Source of the DNA: Sphingorhabdus lacus
GTDB lineage: Bacteria; Pseudomonadota; Alphaproteobacteria; Sphingomonadales; Sphingomonadaceae
Length of the DNA: 64,000 nt
Assembly: GCF_009768975.1 (NCBI RefSeq)
Contig: NZ_CP035733.1
Span: 1,302,001-1,366,000, forward strand
Reading direction: 5' to 3'
Shown here: piece by piece, positions 1 through 7,476 of the stretch
Numbering within the stretch: position 1 is the first letter of the stretch
Layout of the letters: the number at the start of each line of letters is the position of its first letter
Program-made: the position numbers and the translations under genes
Notes under the pieces: generated by a model
Database searches by the model: none
The model's input: only the letters and a program-made list of their open reading frames with translations
What the model was told of the DNA's origin: nothing

Positions 1-1454
1 CCAGCGCAGCAGGACAGCCTTGCTACATCCCTGTCGAATGTCTGCGCCGCCAATTTCAGGCCTTCGACATTGGTGAGATATGGAAAGATTGTCGCGCCAA
101 GATCGGCTGCCGTCATTCCGCATTTGATCGCCAGAACCAACGTCTGAATAGAGTCCGCGCCTTCGGGGGCCATGATCTGGCCACCAAGCAGACGGTCGGT
201 TGCTTTATCCGCAACCAGCTTGATGAGCCCGCGCGTGTCACGCGCTGCCAATGCCCGTGGAACAGCGTCGAGCGGGAGAAGCGACACTTTGACGTCCAGT
301 CCCTTCGCTCGGGCTACCGTTTCCGTGAGGCCGACAGCTGCAACTTGCGGGTCGGTGAACACAACAGATGGCATCACACTATTATCATAGCGATGCTGGT
401 TTCCTTGAACCGCGTTGCGTGCGGCCAGCTTAGCGCCGTAGGCGGCCATGTAGACGAACTGGTCTCGGCCCGTGACATCGCCAGCAGCGTAAACGCCTGG
501 GGCGGTCGTTTCGAGATAATCATCGACGATGACACCTCCGCCTTCGACGACACCGATGCCATGCTCTACCAAGCCTAGACCATCGCTGTTCGCACGGCGT
601 CCGGTGGCGATCAGCACTTGTTGCGCCGAGATGATCTTAATCGCAGCGACAGTGTCAAAATGGTCTCCGCTGTCGCAGGATAGGGTCTCGCAAGTCAACT
701 CGATCCCTTCGCCCGCGCGGTCAATGCGCTGATAGGCGACACCGGCACACACCCGCACACCTTCGGCTTCGAGATAGGATTGCAGTGCTGCGCTCACTTC
801 GGGGTCCATTTCGGGGAGCAGGCGGCTGCGGCAACAGATGGTAACAGCTACACCAAGGCGCGCGAACATCTGCCCCAGCTCAACGCCGATGACGCCGCCA
901 CCGATCACGAGCAGCGATTTTGGAAGACGATCAAGTGCCAAAGCCGAAGTGCTGGTGAGATAGGGAATGCTGTCCAGCCCCGGTATGGGCGGCACTGCGG
1001 CGCGGGCGCCCATCGCCAGTATGACTTTGCCGACCTTTATCGGCGCGTCGCCGACCAGCAGCTCACCACCGGCAAAGCGCGCTCTGTCCTCAATGTAGCT
1101 CACGCCCTCATAGAGGGGCAGAAGGTCAATGTACTTCTTTTGGCGCAGCTCCGCGACCAGATCATCTTTTGACGCAGCGAGCTGTGTCCAGTCGCTTAGC
1201 TCGACACTTCCACCAAGACCCGGAAAGCGCGCGGCGGCGCGTCCGCCATGCACCGCTTCGGCAGCGCGGATAAGCGTTTTGGACGGAACGCAACCGACAT
1301 TGACGCACGTCCCGCCAATTGTGCCATGACCGATCAGTGCGACTTTGACCCCAAGTTCGGCGGCGGTAATCGCGGCGGAGAATCCTGCCGAGCCTGCGCC
1401 GATAACGGCCACGTCGAATTTGTCCTGCCCAGAGCGGTTGCGACAATCGTTCAT
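1..1454 (-). CDS. merA: Mercuric reductase MerA (3' end cut by the window edge)
   Basis: Cytosolic flavoprotein disulfide reductase that reduces Hg(II) to volatile Hg(0) with NADPH. Translation opens MNDCRNRSGQDKFDVAVIGA, an FAD-binding GxGxxG start, followed by the redox-active motif GTCVNVGCVPSKT. The last visible codons read ARLSCCAG, so the C-terminal vicinal cysteine pair that hands Hg(II) to the active site is present, and only the stop codon lies outside the window. At about 485 residues it lacks the N-terminal HMA (NmerA) domain of some MerA proteins. It follows merT and merP on the same strand, the usual mer order. The start at 1454 has an AGGA about 11 bases upstream. Confidence 0.95.
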   Translation of the reverse strand, partial: MNDCRNRSGQDKFDVAVIGAGSAGFSAAITAAELGVKVALIGHGTIGGTCVNVGCVPSKTLIRAAEAVHGGRAAARFPGLGGSVELSDWTQLAASKDDLVAELRQKKYIDLLPLYEGVSYIEDRARFAGGELLVGDAPIKVGKVILAMGARAAVPPIPGLDSIPYLTSTSALALDRLPKSLLVIGGGVIGVELGQMFARLGVAVTICCRSRLLPEMDPEVSAALQSYLEAEGVRVCAGVAYQRIDRAGEGIELTCETLSCDSGDHFDTVAAIKIISAQQVLIATGRRANSDGLGLVEHGIGVVEGGGVIVDDYLETTAPGVYAAGDVTGRDQFVYMAAYGAKLAARNAVQGNQHRYDNSVMPSVVFTDPQVAAVGLTETVARAKGLDVKVSLLPLDAVPRALAARDTRGLIKLVADKATDRLLGGQIMAPEGADSIQTLVLAIKCGMTAADLGATIFPYLTNVEGLKLAAQTFDRDVARLSCCA

Positions 1455-1492
1455 TGAATTTTGCTTTCCTACAGCGCGAATGCCGCCTTTAA

Positions 1493-1819
1493 TCAGTTTT
1501 GGATGGCCCGCGCCGGATAACCCGCATTGGTTGATGCAGCGGCGATCGCGGCCGCATTGGTTCGGCGCGGATCATATGTGGCACGCGCGGTTTTGGACGC
1601 GAAATCGACACTAACCGCAGTCACGCCAGTCACGCCTTCCATCGCCTTCTTGACGGTGATCGGGCAAGTGGCGCAGGTCATGTTTTCAATGGCAAAGGTG
1701 GTTTGCCGTTGCGCCGTTGCCGCAGCAGGGCGATCTTGCGCCTTACCGCCAACCGCATAGGCGACCCCGCCGCTAGCCGTTACCAGCAGGGCCAATCCGA
1801 TAAGTAGTGATTTTCTCAT
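1493..1819 (-). CDS. merP: Periplasmic mercury-binding protein MerP
   Basis: Small periplasmic Hg(II) scavenger that passes the ion to MerT. The 108-residue product has a signal peptide (MRKSLLIGLALLVTASGGVAYA) and one HMA fold carrying the ligand motif MTCATCPITVKKA, with the GVTGV and YDP elements typical of MerP. I chose ATG 1819 because it gives a clean signal peptide; the open frame continues upstream into merT. It sits 13 bases after merT and 38 before merA, so it is presumably co-transcribed with both. Confidence 0.93.
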   Translation of the reverse strand: MRKSLLIGLALLVTASGGVAYAVGGKAQDRPAAATAQRQTTFAIENMTCATCPITVKKAMEGVTGVTAVSVDFASKTARATYDPRRTNAAAIAAASTNAGYPARAIQN

Positions 1820-1832
1820 TGAAAACTTCCTT

Positions 1833-2228
1833 TCAGTAGAACCAAGGCGCCCACCAGTCGATGGTGAGCGCGGGGATGATGATGGCAAGTCCGAACCACA
1901 GCACAGTTTTCGTGGTGCGAGCGGATTGCGGACGCGCGCAGTATGGCCCGTATTCGCAAGCAGGCTTTGACTTGAGATAGACATGCCAGAAGCCATATCC
2001 GAGCAGCGCAAGCGTAACCGCCGCAACATAGGGCTTAATGGGTTCGAGCGCAGTCAGATTGGCAATCCAAGCACCTGAAATACCTAGTGTGACGAACAGC
2101 AACGGCACGACACAGCAAGCCGAGGCCAGCCCCGCGCCGATCAGAGCGCCAGTGGCAATCCAGCTCGCCGATTTGGGTTTTTGCGTTTCAAGTATGGCGG
2201 GTTGCTGCTGTTCAGGCGCTGAGGCCAC
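1833..2228 (-). CDS. merT: Mercuric transport protein MerT
   Basis: Inner-membrane Hg(II) importer of about 131 residues with three hydrophobic segments. The cysteine pair in the first segment (GLASACCVVPLLF) and a second cysteine pair in the loop (KPACEYGPYCAR) are the expected Hg relay ligands. The start is taken as GTG 2228 because an AAGGA lies 8 bases upstream and because the open frame further up runs through the mer promoter. It is the first gene of the merTPA operon, divergent from merR. Confidence 0.9.
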   Translation of the reverse strand: MASAPEQQQPAILETQKPKSASWIATGALIGAGLASACCVVPLLFVTLGISGAWIANLTALEPIKPYVAAVTLALLGYGFWHVYLKSKPACEYGPYCARPQSARTTKTVLWFGLAIIIPALTIDWWAPWFY

Positions 2229-2262
2229 GACAAAAATCCTTTCTTCCGGTTGTATGATTCTC

Positions 2263-2293
2263 ACTGTAAGCTCTGTAGCGGCTACAGACTCAA
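2263..2293 (-). promoter_or_regulatory. mer operator-promoter (PmerT)
   Basis: Reading the minus strand, a -35 TTGAGT (2288-2293) and a -10 TACAGT (2263-2268) are separated by exactly 19 bases. The spacer contains the perfect dyad CTGTAGC-C-GCTACAG (2273-2287). The overlong 19-bp spacer with a central dyad is the hallmark of promoters that MerR-family proteins activate by untwisting DNA. It lies between divergent merT and merR, so MerR probably also represses itself here. Confidence 0.9.
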
Positions 2294-2304
2294 GAGGTAT
2301 TTTA

Positions 2305-2739
2305 GTGGAAACACATGGCGGTATTTTGCGTGCCCAACTCGCCCGGAAAACCGGCTGCAATCTCGAAACCATCCGCTATTACGAGAAGGTCGGATTGCTG
2401 CCGGAGCCGCCGCGCAGTTCCAACGGTTACCGCGTGTATTCGCCCGAACTGGTGGAAAGATTACAGTTTGTATTGCGTGCGCGCGAACTTGGCTTTTTGC
2501 TCGAAGAAATCAAAGCACTGCTTGGCCTCGATGCAGTTCAACCAAATGCCTGCAACGACGCTCATGGCATTGCCAAGGCCAATCTGGCTGCGGTGCGCTC
2601 CAAGATTTCCGATTTGCAAAAAATGGAGGCGATCCTTGCGAGTGCGGTTGCCGATTGTGAGTCGCGCGATTTCGGCGGCTGCCCGATTTTGAACGCTTTG
2701 TCGGGTTCGTCGCTGAACGCGCAGAGAACTAAACAGTGA
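2305..2739 (+). CDS. merR: Mercury-responsive regulator MerR
   Basis: MerR-family activator/repressor of the mer operon. The 144-residue product has the N-terminal winged helix (TGCNLETIRYYEKVGLLPEP), the dimer helix, and three cysteines arranged as in Hg-type MerR: one in NACNDAHG and two in ADCESRDFGGCPIL. GTG 2305 is chosen as the start because AAGAGG sits about 7 bases upstream and the resulting N-terminus matches MerR length. The spacing between the last two cysteines is one residue shorter than in Tn501 MerR, but the gene context makes mercury the clear ligand. Confidence 0.9.
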   Translation: METHGGILRAQLARKTGCNLETIRYYEKVGLLPEPPRSSNGYRVYSPELVERLQFVLRARELGFLLEEIKALLGLDAVQPNACNDAHGIAKANLAAVRSKISDLQKMEAILASAVADCESRDFGGCPILNALSGSSLNAQRTKQ

Positions 2740-3128
2740 AAATCGGGGAAATGCCAAGCGCAACCGCGACCAAGGTTGAGACAGTGCGCTTTTACGAAAA
2801 ATCTGCCTACTGCACGCACCGGGCCGTAAGACTGCGAACTATTGCGATTATGAGGGTGAGCATCTCGCACGCCACTCTTGCATTAGCCGAGCACGGAGTT
2901 TGAACTTCGGTCTCGAGGCAGTTTGCGAATTGCTTCGGCTTGCAGATGATCCAGATCAGCCATGCGCGAACATACACAGTATGGCTTTCAGAAAAAACTT
3001 GCGAAATCGACGCGAAGATTGAAGATCTTATGCGGCTTCGGTCAGAGCTCTTCCAGCTGGTTTCTCCTTGCGAGACAGGAACCGTTCGCTCATGCCGCAT
3101 CGTCGAAGCGTTTGCGCCAAGGGGTTGA
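2736..3128 (+). pseudogene. Frameshifted second MerR-family regulator
   Basis: Three pieces of one MerR-type protein can be read in three frames. The first, from GTG 2736 (GTGA overlap with merR), gives KIGEMPSATATKVETVRFYE. After a frameshift the next reads YEGEHLARHS, then NFGLEAVCELLRLADDPDQP. After a second shift comes EIDAKIEDLMRLRSELFQLV ending in the metal-site-like SPCETGTVRSCRIVEAFAP. Together they cover a full MerR-family length, but no single frame does, so the gene is broken. The sequence type resembles the MerR-like regulators commonly found with heavy-metal operons rather than a copy of the intact merR beside it. Confidence 0.75.
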
Positions 3129-3137
3129 GATCGCGCG

Positions 3138-3154
3138 CCCGATTGACAATCGGG
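3138..3154 (+). terminator. Short GC hairpin after the MerR pseudogene
   Basis: CCCGATT (3138-3144) pairs perfectly with AATCGGG (3148-3154) around a 3-base loop, just after the end of the broken MerR gene. There is no following T run, so this is at best a weak terminator. Confidence 0.3.
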
Positions 3155-3177
3155 GGCGGGGCGCAGATATTTGCGGC

Positions 3178-3543
3178 ATGCGGCAGACATTTGTCAGACT
3201 ATGCATCTCAATTATAATGGTGCTTGGGTTAGGGGCAGCCAGTCTTGCGCACGCCAGTGGTCCTTGTGTGCCACAAATGCAGTTGCAAGAGCTTTCGCCG
3301 ACAGTGCTGTCTGACTGTGCTCAAGGGTTTCTTCGAACCGAGAATGGGACAATCCCTTGCGGCAAAATGCGCGCGGGCTGCTTAACGGCTGCTTCTTGCT
3401 TCTCCAATGTCGGGCTCTCTGTGCCTGATATTCTATTCCCCATATATAGTTGCTCCGATGGCAACCAAGGAACGATGCGCATCGCTTTGCTCGGAGGCAT
3501 CGCCATCGCGCCTCTGCTTCACCCGCCTACCCCCGCTTCATAA
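3178..3543 (+). CDS. Small secreted protein of unknown function
   Basis: 121 residues, starting at ATG 3178 with a signal peptide (MRQTFVRLCISIIMVLGLGA...AHA). The mature part has seven cysteines and a hydrophobic stretch near the C-terminus (RIALLGGIAIAPLLHPP). This pattern resembles the short Cys-containing periplasmic proteins that often precede metal-efflux genes in sphingomonads, but I cannot assign a family. No efflux gene follows; the next segment is gene debris, so it may be an orphan from a deleted operon. Confidence 0.55.
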   Translation: MRQTFVRLCISIIMVLGLGAASLAHASGPCVPQMQLQELSPTVLSDCAQGFLRTENGTIPCGKMRAGCLTAASCFSNVGLSVPDILFPIYSCSDGNQGTMRIALLGGIAIAPLLHPPTPAS

Positions 3544-3639
3544 CCTGAAATCATGCTCGCGTCGCGGAAACGCACGCAAATATCGGCGCAGAGGTGACCA
3601 ACCAGCTGCGCTGAAATCTCGCTTATGAGGGCTCTAAAA

Positions 3640-3846
3640 ATGAAATCTATGTTCTATTTAACCGCGCTGGTTTTGCTGGTGCCGCAGATCTGCGCAGCAC
3701 CCGCTTCGGCGCAAAAGCCGGGCTCACCGGGTTTCCGGTCGGAAACCCCCCAGCAAAAAGAAAAGCGTCTCGCTTGGCTGGAGCGCCGAGCAGAAATTCG
3801 GAAAGGCGATAGATGGCAAGTTCGCCATGCTTGGTCGTGCGGATAA
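3640..3846 (+). CDS. Short signal-peptide ORF, probably a fused or truncated remnant
   Basis: ATG 3640 gives a clear signal peptide (MKSMFYLTALVLLVPQICA) followed by a charged tail (QQKEKRLAWLERRAEIRKG) and a stop at 3844-3846. The second half of the frame overlaps out of frame with the GH130-like fragment. The C-terminal residues may therefore be accidental read-through of foreign sequence. I do not recognise a family. It may be the N-terminus of a secreted protein whose remainder was lost when the downstream fragment joined. Confidence 0.35.
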   Translation: MKSMFYLTALVLLVPQICAAPASAQKPGSPGFRSETPQQKEKRLAWLERRAEIRKGDRWQVRHAWSCG

Positions 3847-4255
3847 TGAAAATATCTGGTTCTTGACGTCCACCGACATTCACGAATGGAATGGCGGTGC
3901 CATAGCCGTTGAACCACGCTGGCCCTGGGAATTTGTGCAGATCGGCAATTGCGGATCACCGATTGAAATCGATGAAGGCTGGCTGGTTGTCACGCATGGG
4001 GTTGGGGCAGTTCGCAATTATTGCATCGGGGCTTGCCTGCTTGATCGCAAAGACCCCTCGAAACTGTTGGCGCGGACCAAGCAACCATTGTTGCGGTCCG
4101 ACATGGAAGAGCGCGAAGGCTATGTCCCCAATGTTGCCTATAGCTGTGGATCGATGTTGCATGGTCGTCAGCTCATTCTGCCCTATGCACTCGCAGATAG
4201 CTTCACGACCTTTGTCACAATCGATCTGAGCGATCTCCTTAGCGCCATGGACTGA
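3779..4255 (+). pseudogene. 5'-truncated GH130-like glycosidase/phosphorylase fragment
   Basis: The translation contains the distinctive C-terminal half of the GH130 family (beta-mannoside phosphorylases and relatives): GKFAMLGRADNENIWFLTS, DEGWLVVTHGVGAVRNYCIG and EEREGYVPNVAYSCG, ending normally at 4255. Intact members are typically several hundred residues, so the N-terminal part is missing. No start codon with a good ribosome site precedes the homology; ATG 3827 would give a 142-residue fragment. The family call is from remembered motifs. The fragment abuts an unrelated signal-peptide ORF, which marks a recombination junction. Confidence 0.6.
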
Positions 4256-4542
4256 GCTTTCCCTGCACAAGTCAGCTGATCGGCACGATTTCGGCCCAGC
4301 GTTTTTCTCCAGCACCGATTGCAAGGGGTCGACCCGCCGCGTGCGTATATAAAGTCAGACACGAGCGAAGCGGGAAGCTGCCACAAAATGACGAAGGGCG
4401 ACCAAGTCCGGACTGGAAGGGCGGCGGGCCTCAGCCGACATTGGCAAAGGCGTGCCGCGTCTGCGCGCGGGCATGGTCGCAATTCTCCTGAAGCTGGCTG
4501 TCGCAGCTCTGCCACCGATCCGTCCGGCGCTACCGAAAATCG

Positions 4543-6111
4543 ATGCCGCTCGTGGGTATTCCAAAGGCCAGTCCTGTGACTGCGTCACTTGAACCCCGCT
4601 GCACTGTCGATGGCTTCGGGCAAGATCTTACTCGATCAGCGTTGCGCGCTGTCACCGGATATGTCGTGTCCACTTTGGACCGGAACGGTGTGATCATCGA
4701 GATCAACGACGATGCGCAAGCCATTCTCAGACGGCCTTTGTCGAGCCTTTTGGGCAACCCCCATGATCTCCTCTATCCTCTCGATGAGCGGGCTGCAGGT
4801 CAACCGATCGCTGACCGTGAAATGGCATCGCGCGACGGAAAGCTGGAGCGAGATGCCTGGCGCGTGCGTGGCGACGGGACAGAATTCCTGGCCCAATTAA
4901 CCATCGACCCTCTTCTCGATGAAGATGGGAGAGTGCTTGGTTTTGGCTGCATCGAGCGCGATATCACTCACGAGGTGTCCGTTCGGACGTCATTTGAAGC
5001 GCGGGAGCAACATTTGCGGTCGATCCTTGCGACCGTCCCCGATGCCATGATTGTCATTGACGAGAAGGGACGTATCACCTCGTTCAGCGCTGCTGCAGAG
5101 CGGCTATTTGGTTTTCTCGAGCAAGAGCTGCTCGGCGCCAATATCTCTTGTCTCATGCCCGAGCCCGACCGCTCGCGGCATGACCAGTACATCGCGCACT
5201 ATCTGAGCACCGGCGAACGCCGGATCATAGGGATTGGCCGCATTGTCGTTGGCCAACGCCGCGATGGAACAACCTTTCCCATGGAACTTTCGGTTGGCGA
5301 AGCGGGCGAACAAGGAAGCCGGGTATTCACCGGCTTCATCCGCGACCTCTCGGCAAAGGAACGGGACGAATTGGAGATCAAGACGCTTCAAGCCGAGTTA
5401 GTCCATGTCTCAAGAATCAGCGCGATGGGCACGATGGCGTCAACACTGGCCCATGAACTCAATCAGCCGCTCACGGCCATTGCAAACTATCTTGAAACGG
5501 TGCGCGATGTCTTGGATGGGCAAAGCAGTCTCCCGCCGGACAAACTCCGCGATGCAGTGAGTGAAGCAGCCGAGGAAGCGCTTCGCGCAGGAAACATCGT
5601 TCGACGCCTGCGAGATTTCGTTGGCCGCGGCGAGGTAGAAAAAACTATCGAAGGCCTTCGCGAGCTAATCGAGGAGGCCGCAAAGCTCGCTCTCTTGGGT
5701 GCGCGTGAACGAGGCGTGCGGAGCTTTTTTACATTGGACCCTGCGGCCTCGCCCGTTCTGGTCGATCGCATCCAGATCCAGCAGGTCCTCGTCAATCTCA
5801 TGCGCAATGCCGTGGAGGCGATGGTCGATGTCAGTCGCCGCGAACTGCGTGTCTCGACGCGATTGACGCCTGGAGGCTTTGTCGAAGTATCCATCGCCGA
5901 TAGCGGAACGGGAATTGCGCCCGAGATCTGGCCGAGACTTTTCGATGCCTTTGTGAGCGGCAAGGCTGACGGGATGGGGCTCGGTCTCTCCATCTGTCGC
6001 ACCATTATCGAAGCTCATGGCGGTCGCATCTGGGCCGAACAACCGCCGGACGGAGGCACAATTTTCCTATTCACATTGATTCATGCCCGCACGGAAGACA
6101 CCGATGACTAA
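4543..6111 (+). CDS. fixL: FixL-type heme-PAS oxygen sensor histidine kinase
   Basis: 522-residue soluble kinase: PAS (about 35-145), a second PAS with heme-site residues (about 155-270), then HisKA and HATPase. The second PAS matches Bradyrhizobium FixL closely. H213 in SRHDQY is at the axial heme histidine position (Bj H200), and R233 in IIGIGRIV is at the O2-switch arginine position (Bj R220). The phosphorylated histidine is H304 in TLAHELNQPL; the ATP site has NLMRNAVEA, DSGTGI and GMGLGLSI. The residue equal to Bj H214 is arginine (R227). It overlaps the fixJ-like gene by 8 bases, so the two form a two-component operon. No fixK, nifA or cbb3 target is in the window. Confidence 0.85.
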   Translation: MPLVGIPKASPVTASLEPRCTVDGFGQDLTRSALRAVTGYVVSTLDRNGVIIEINDDAQAILRRPLSSLLGNPHDLLYPLDERAAGQPIADREMASRDGKLERDAWRVRGDGTEFLAQLTIDPLLDEDGRVLGFGCIERDITHEVSVRTSFEAREQHLRSILATVPDAMIVIDEKGRITSFSAAAERLFGFLEQELLGANISCLMPEPDRSRHDQYIAHYLSTGERRIIGIGRIVVGQRRDGTTFPMELSVGEAGEQGSRVFTGFIRDLSAKERDELEIKTLQAELVHVSRISAMGTMASTLAHELNQPLTAIANYLETVRDVLDGQSSLPPDKLRDAVSEAAEEALRAGNIVRRLRDFVGRGEVEKTIEGLRELIEEAAKLALLGARERGVRSFFTLDPAASPVLVDRIQIQQVLVNLMRNAVEAMVDVSRRELRVSTRLTPGGFVEVSIADSGTGIAPEIWPRLFDAFVSGKADGMGLGLSICRTIIEAHGGRIWAEQPPDGGTIFLFTLIHARTEDTDD

Positions 6112-6730
6112 GAGCAAAATCATCCATCTCGTGGACGACGAAGAAGCTATCCGGAAATCAGCGGGATTCATGCTTCGAACCTCGGGCTTCACCGTGCACA
6201 GCTACTCATCGGGCACCGAATTTCTGAAAGCAGCGCCGAATGCGAGCACCGGATGTGTTTTGCTCGACGTTCGCATGCCCGATCTGGATGGCCTGGAGGT
6301 TCAGTCCGCCATGAAAGTCAAGGGTGTGGCGATGCCCGTGGTCATTCTCACAGGACATGGCGATGTGTCCGTGGCGGTGCAGGCAATGAAGGCCGGTGCC
6401 GTCGATTTCATCGAAAAGCCTTTTGAAAAGGCTGCCCTGCTAGCTGCGATTGAGCGCGCATTTGCCCGGATTGAAGACACGGATAGCAGAGCGTTGGAAG
6501 AATCTGAAGCTCAGGTGCGATTGGCGCTTCTCACGCCGCGCGAGCACGAAGTGCTTGCGGGCCTTGTGCGCGGCCATCCCAACAAGACAATCGCCTATGA
6601 TCTCGGCATATCTTCGCGCACAGTCGAGGTTCATCGCGCAAGCCTCATGGGCAAATTGTCGGCGCACAATCTTTCCGACGTCTTGCGGATTGCCTTTGCA
6701 GCCGGCGTTGGACGTATGGGAGCTCGCTAG
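6104..6730 (+). CDS. fixJ: FixJ-type response regulator (REC-LuxR HTH)
   Basis: Transcription factor phosphorylated by the upstream FixL-like kinase. The 208-residue product has a receiver domain with the acidic pair (HLVDDEEAI), the phospho-acceptor in CVLLDVRMPDLDG, the conserved T in ILTGHGDV and K in FIEKPFE. A LuxR/FixJ helix-turn-helix follows (LTPREHEVLAGLVRG...TVEVHRASLMGKL). ATG 6104 is preferred over 6083 because it overlaps the kinase stop by 8 bases and matches FixJ length (about 205 residues). Confidence 0.85.
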   Translation: MTKSKIIHLVDDEEAIRKSAGFMLRTSGFTVHSYSSGTEFLKAAPNASTGCVLLDVRMPDLDGLEVQSAMKVKGVAMPVVILTGHGDVSVAVQAMKAGAVDFIEKPFEKAALLAAIERAFARIEDTDSRALEESEAQVRLALLTPREHEVLAGLVRGHPNKTIAYDLGISSRTVEVHRASLMGKLSAHNLSDVLRIAFAAGVGRMGAR

Positions 6731-6794
6731 GAGGTTTACGTACAGACTGAAGCGCCATTGATCGCAATGTTGGACAAGCAATACCTTCATTTGA

Positions 6795-7205
6795 TTGTCT
6801 GGAACCATGTCCGCGTCAACCGGCGTAAAGCCCCGAACAGCCTTCACAATTCTGATATCGGACGATGAAAATGCGGTGCGGCGCTCGATGCAGCTCATGC
6901 TGTGTGCATGCGGCTACGCAGTCAGAAGCTACGCCAGCGGGAATGCGCTCATCGCCGACCCGCAGGCGCTGTCCGCCGATTGCCTGGTGGTTGACTACCG
7001 AATGCCCGATGTTGACGGATTTTCGGTCCTTCAGGAATTAAGAGCGAAAGGATGGGAGGGAAAAGCTCTCATGGTGACGGCATATTGCAATCATGCTCTC
7101 GAAACGCGCGCCCTCGCTGCCGGCTTCGATGAGGTGGTAGCAAAGCCATTTGTGGCGCGCGCAATAATCGATGCGGTCGCCCGCTTCGCAAAAGGTGCGG
7201 ATTGA
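6795..7205 (+). CDS. Single-domain receiver protein
   Basis: 136 residues, all receiver domain: acidic pair in ISDDENAVRR, phospho-acceptor D in CLVVDYRMPDVDG, T in MVTAYCNHA and K in VVAKPFV. There is no output domain. Such proteins can act as phosphate sinks or connectors. Its position just after a FixLJ pair suggests it tunes that pathway, for example like the FixT or CheY-like modulators of FixL, though it resembles a plain receiver rather than FixT. An alternative start is ATG 6807. Confidence 0.75.
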   Translation: MSGTMSASTGVKPRTAFTILISDDENAVRRSMQLMLCACGYAVRSYASGNALIADPQALSADCLVVDYRMPDVDGFSVLQELRAKGWEGKALMVTAYCNHALETRALAAGFDEVVAKPFVARAIIDAVARFAKGAD

Positions 7206-7476
7206 GACCATTTTTGGCCGGGATTTCGCGTCCATCGGCTCGGCAAGGCGCTGACCTGCGTTGTCAGATTACAAGAAACGCTCATCGCCATATCATGGCG
7301 GCGTTGACTGATAATGGCAGGAGAGCTGCCTTCTCCGCTCAAGGCAAAGGCGCGGACTTGCATCATGCAGCGGTCAAGCAACGCTCGAAAACCACTCTAA
7401 AGTCTTTTTTTATCATGGTCTAGTTTCGGATCAGCCTCTTAAACCGCCCATGTCAGCCTCTTCCTAGAAATTTCAT

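Noticed and set aside
2250-2660. Alternative long frames across merR
   Set aside because: They lie inside merR in other frames and have no domain sense; merR has the ribosome site and family motifs.
5487-6005. 172-residue minus-strand frame opposite fixL
   Set aside because: Ser/Arg-rich shadow of the kinase domain; the plus-strand product has all kinase motifs.
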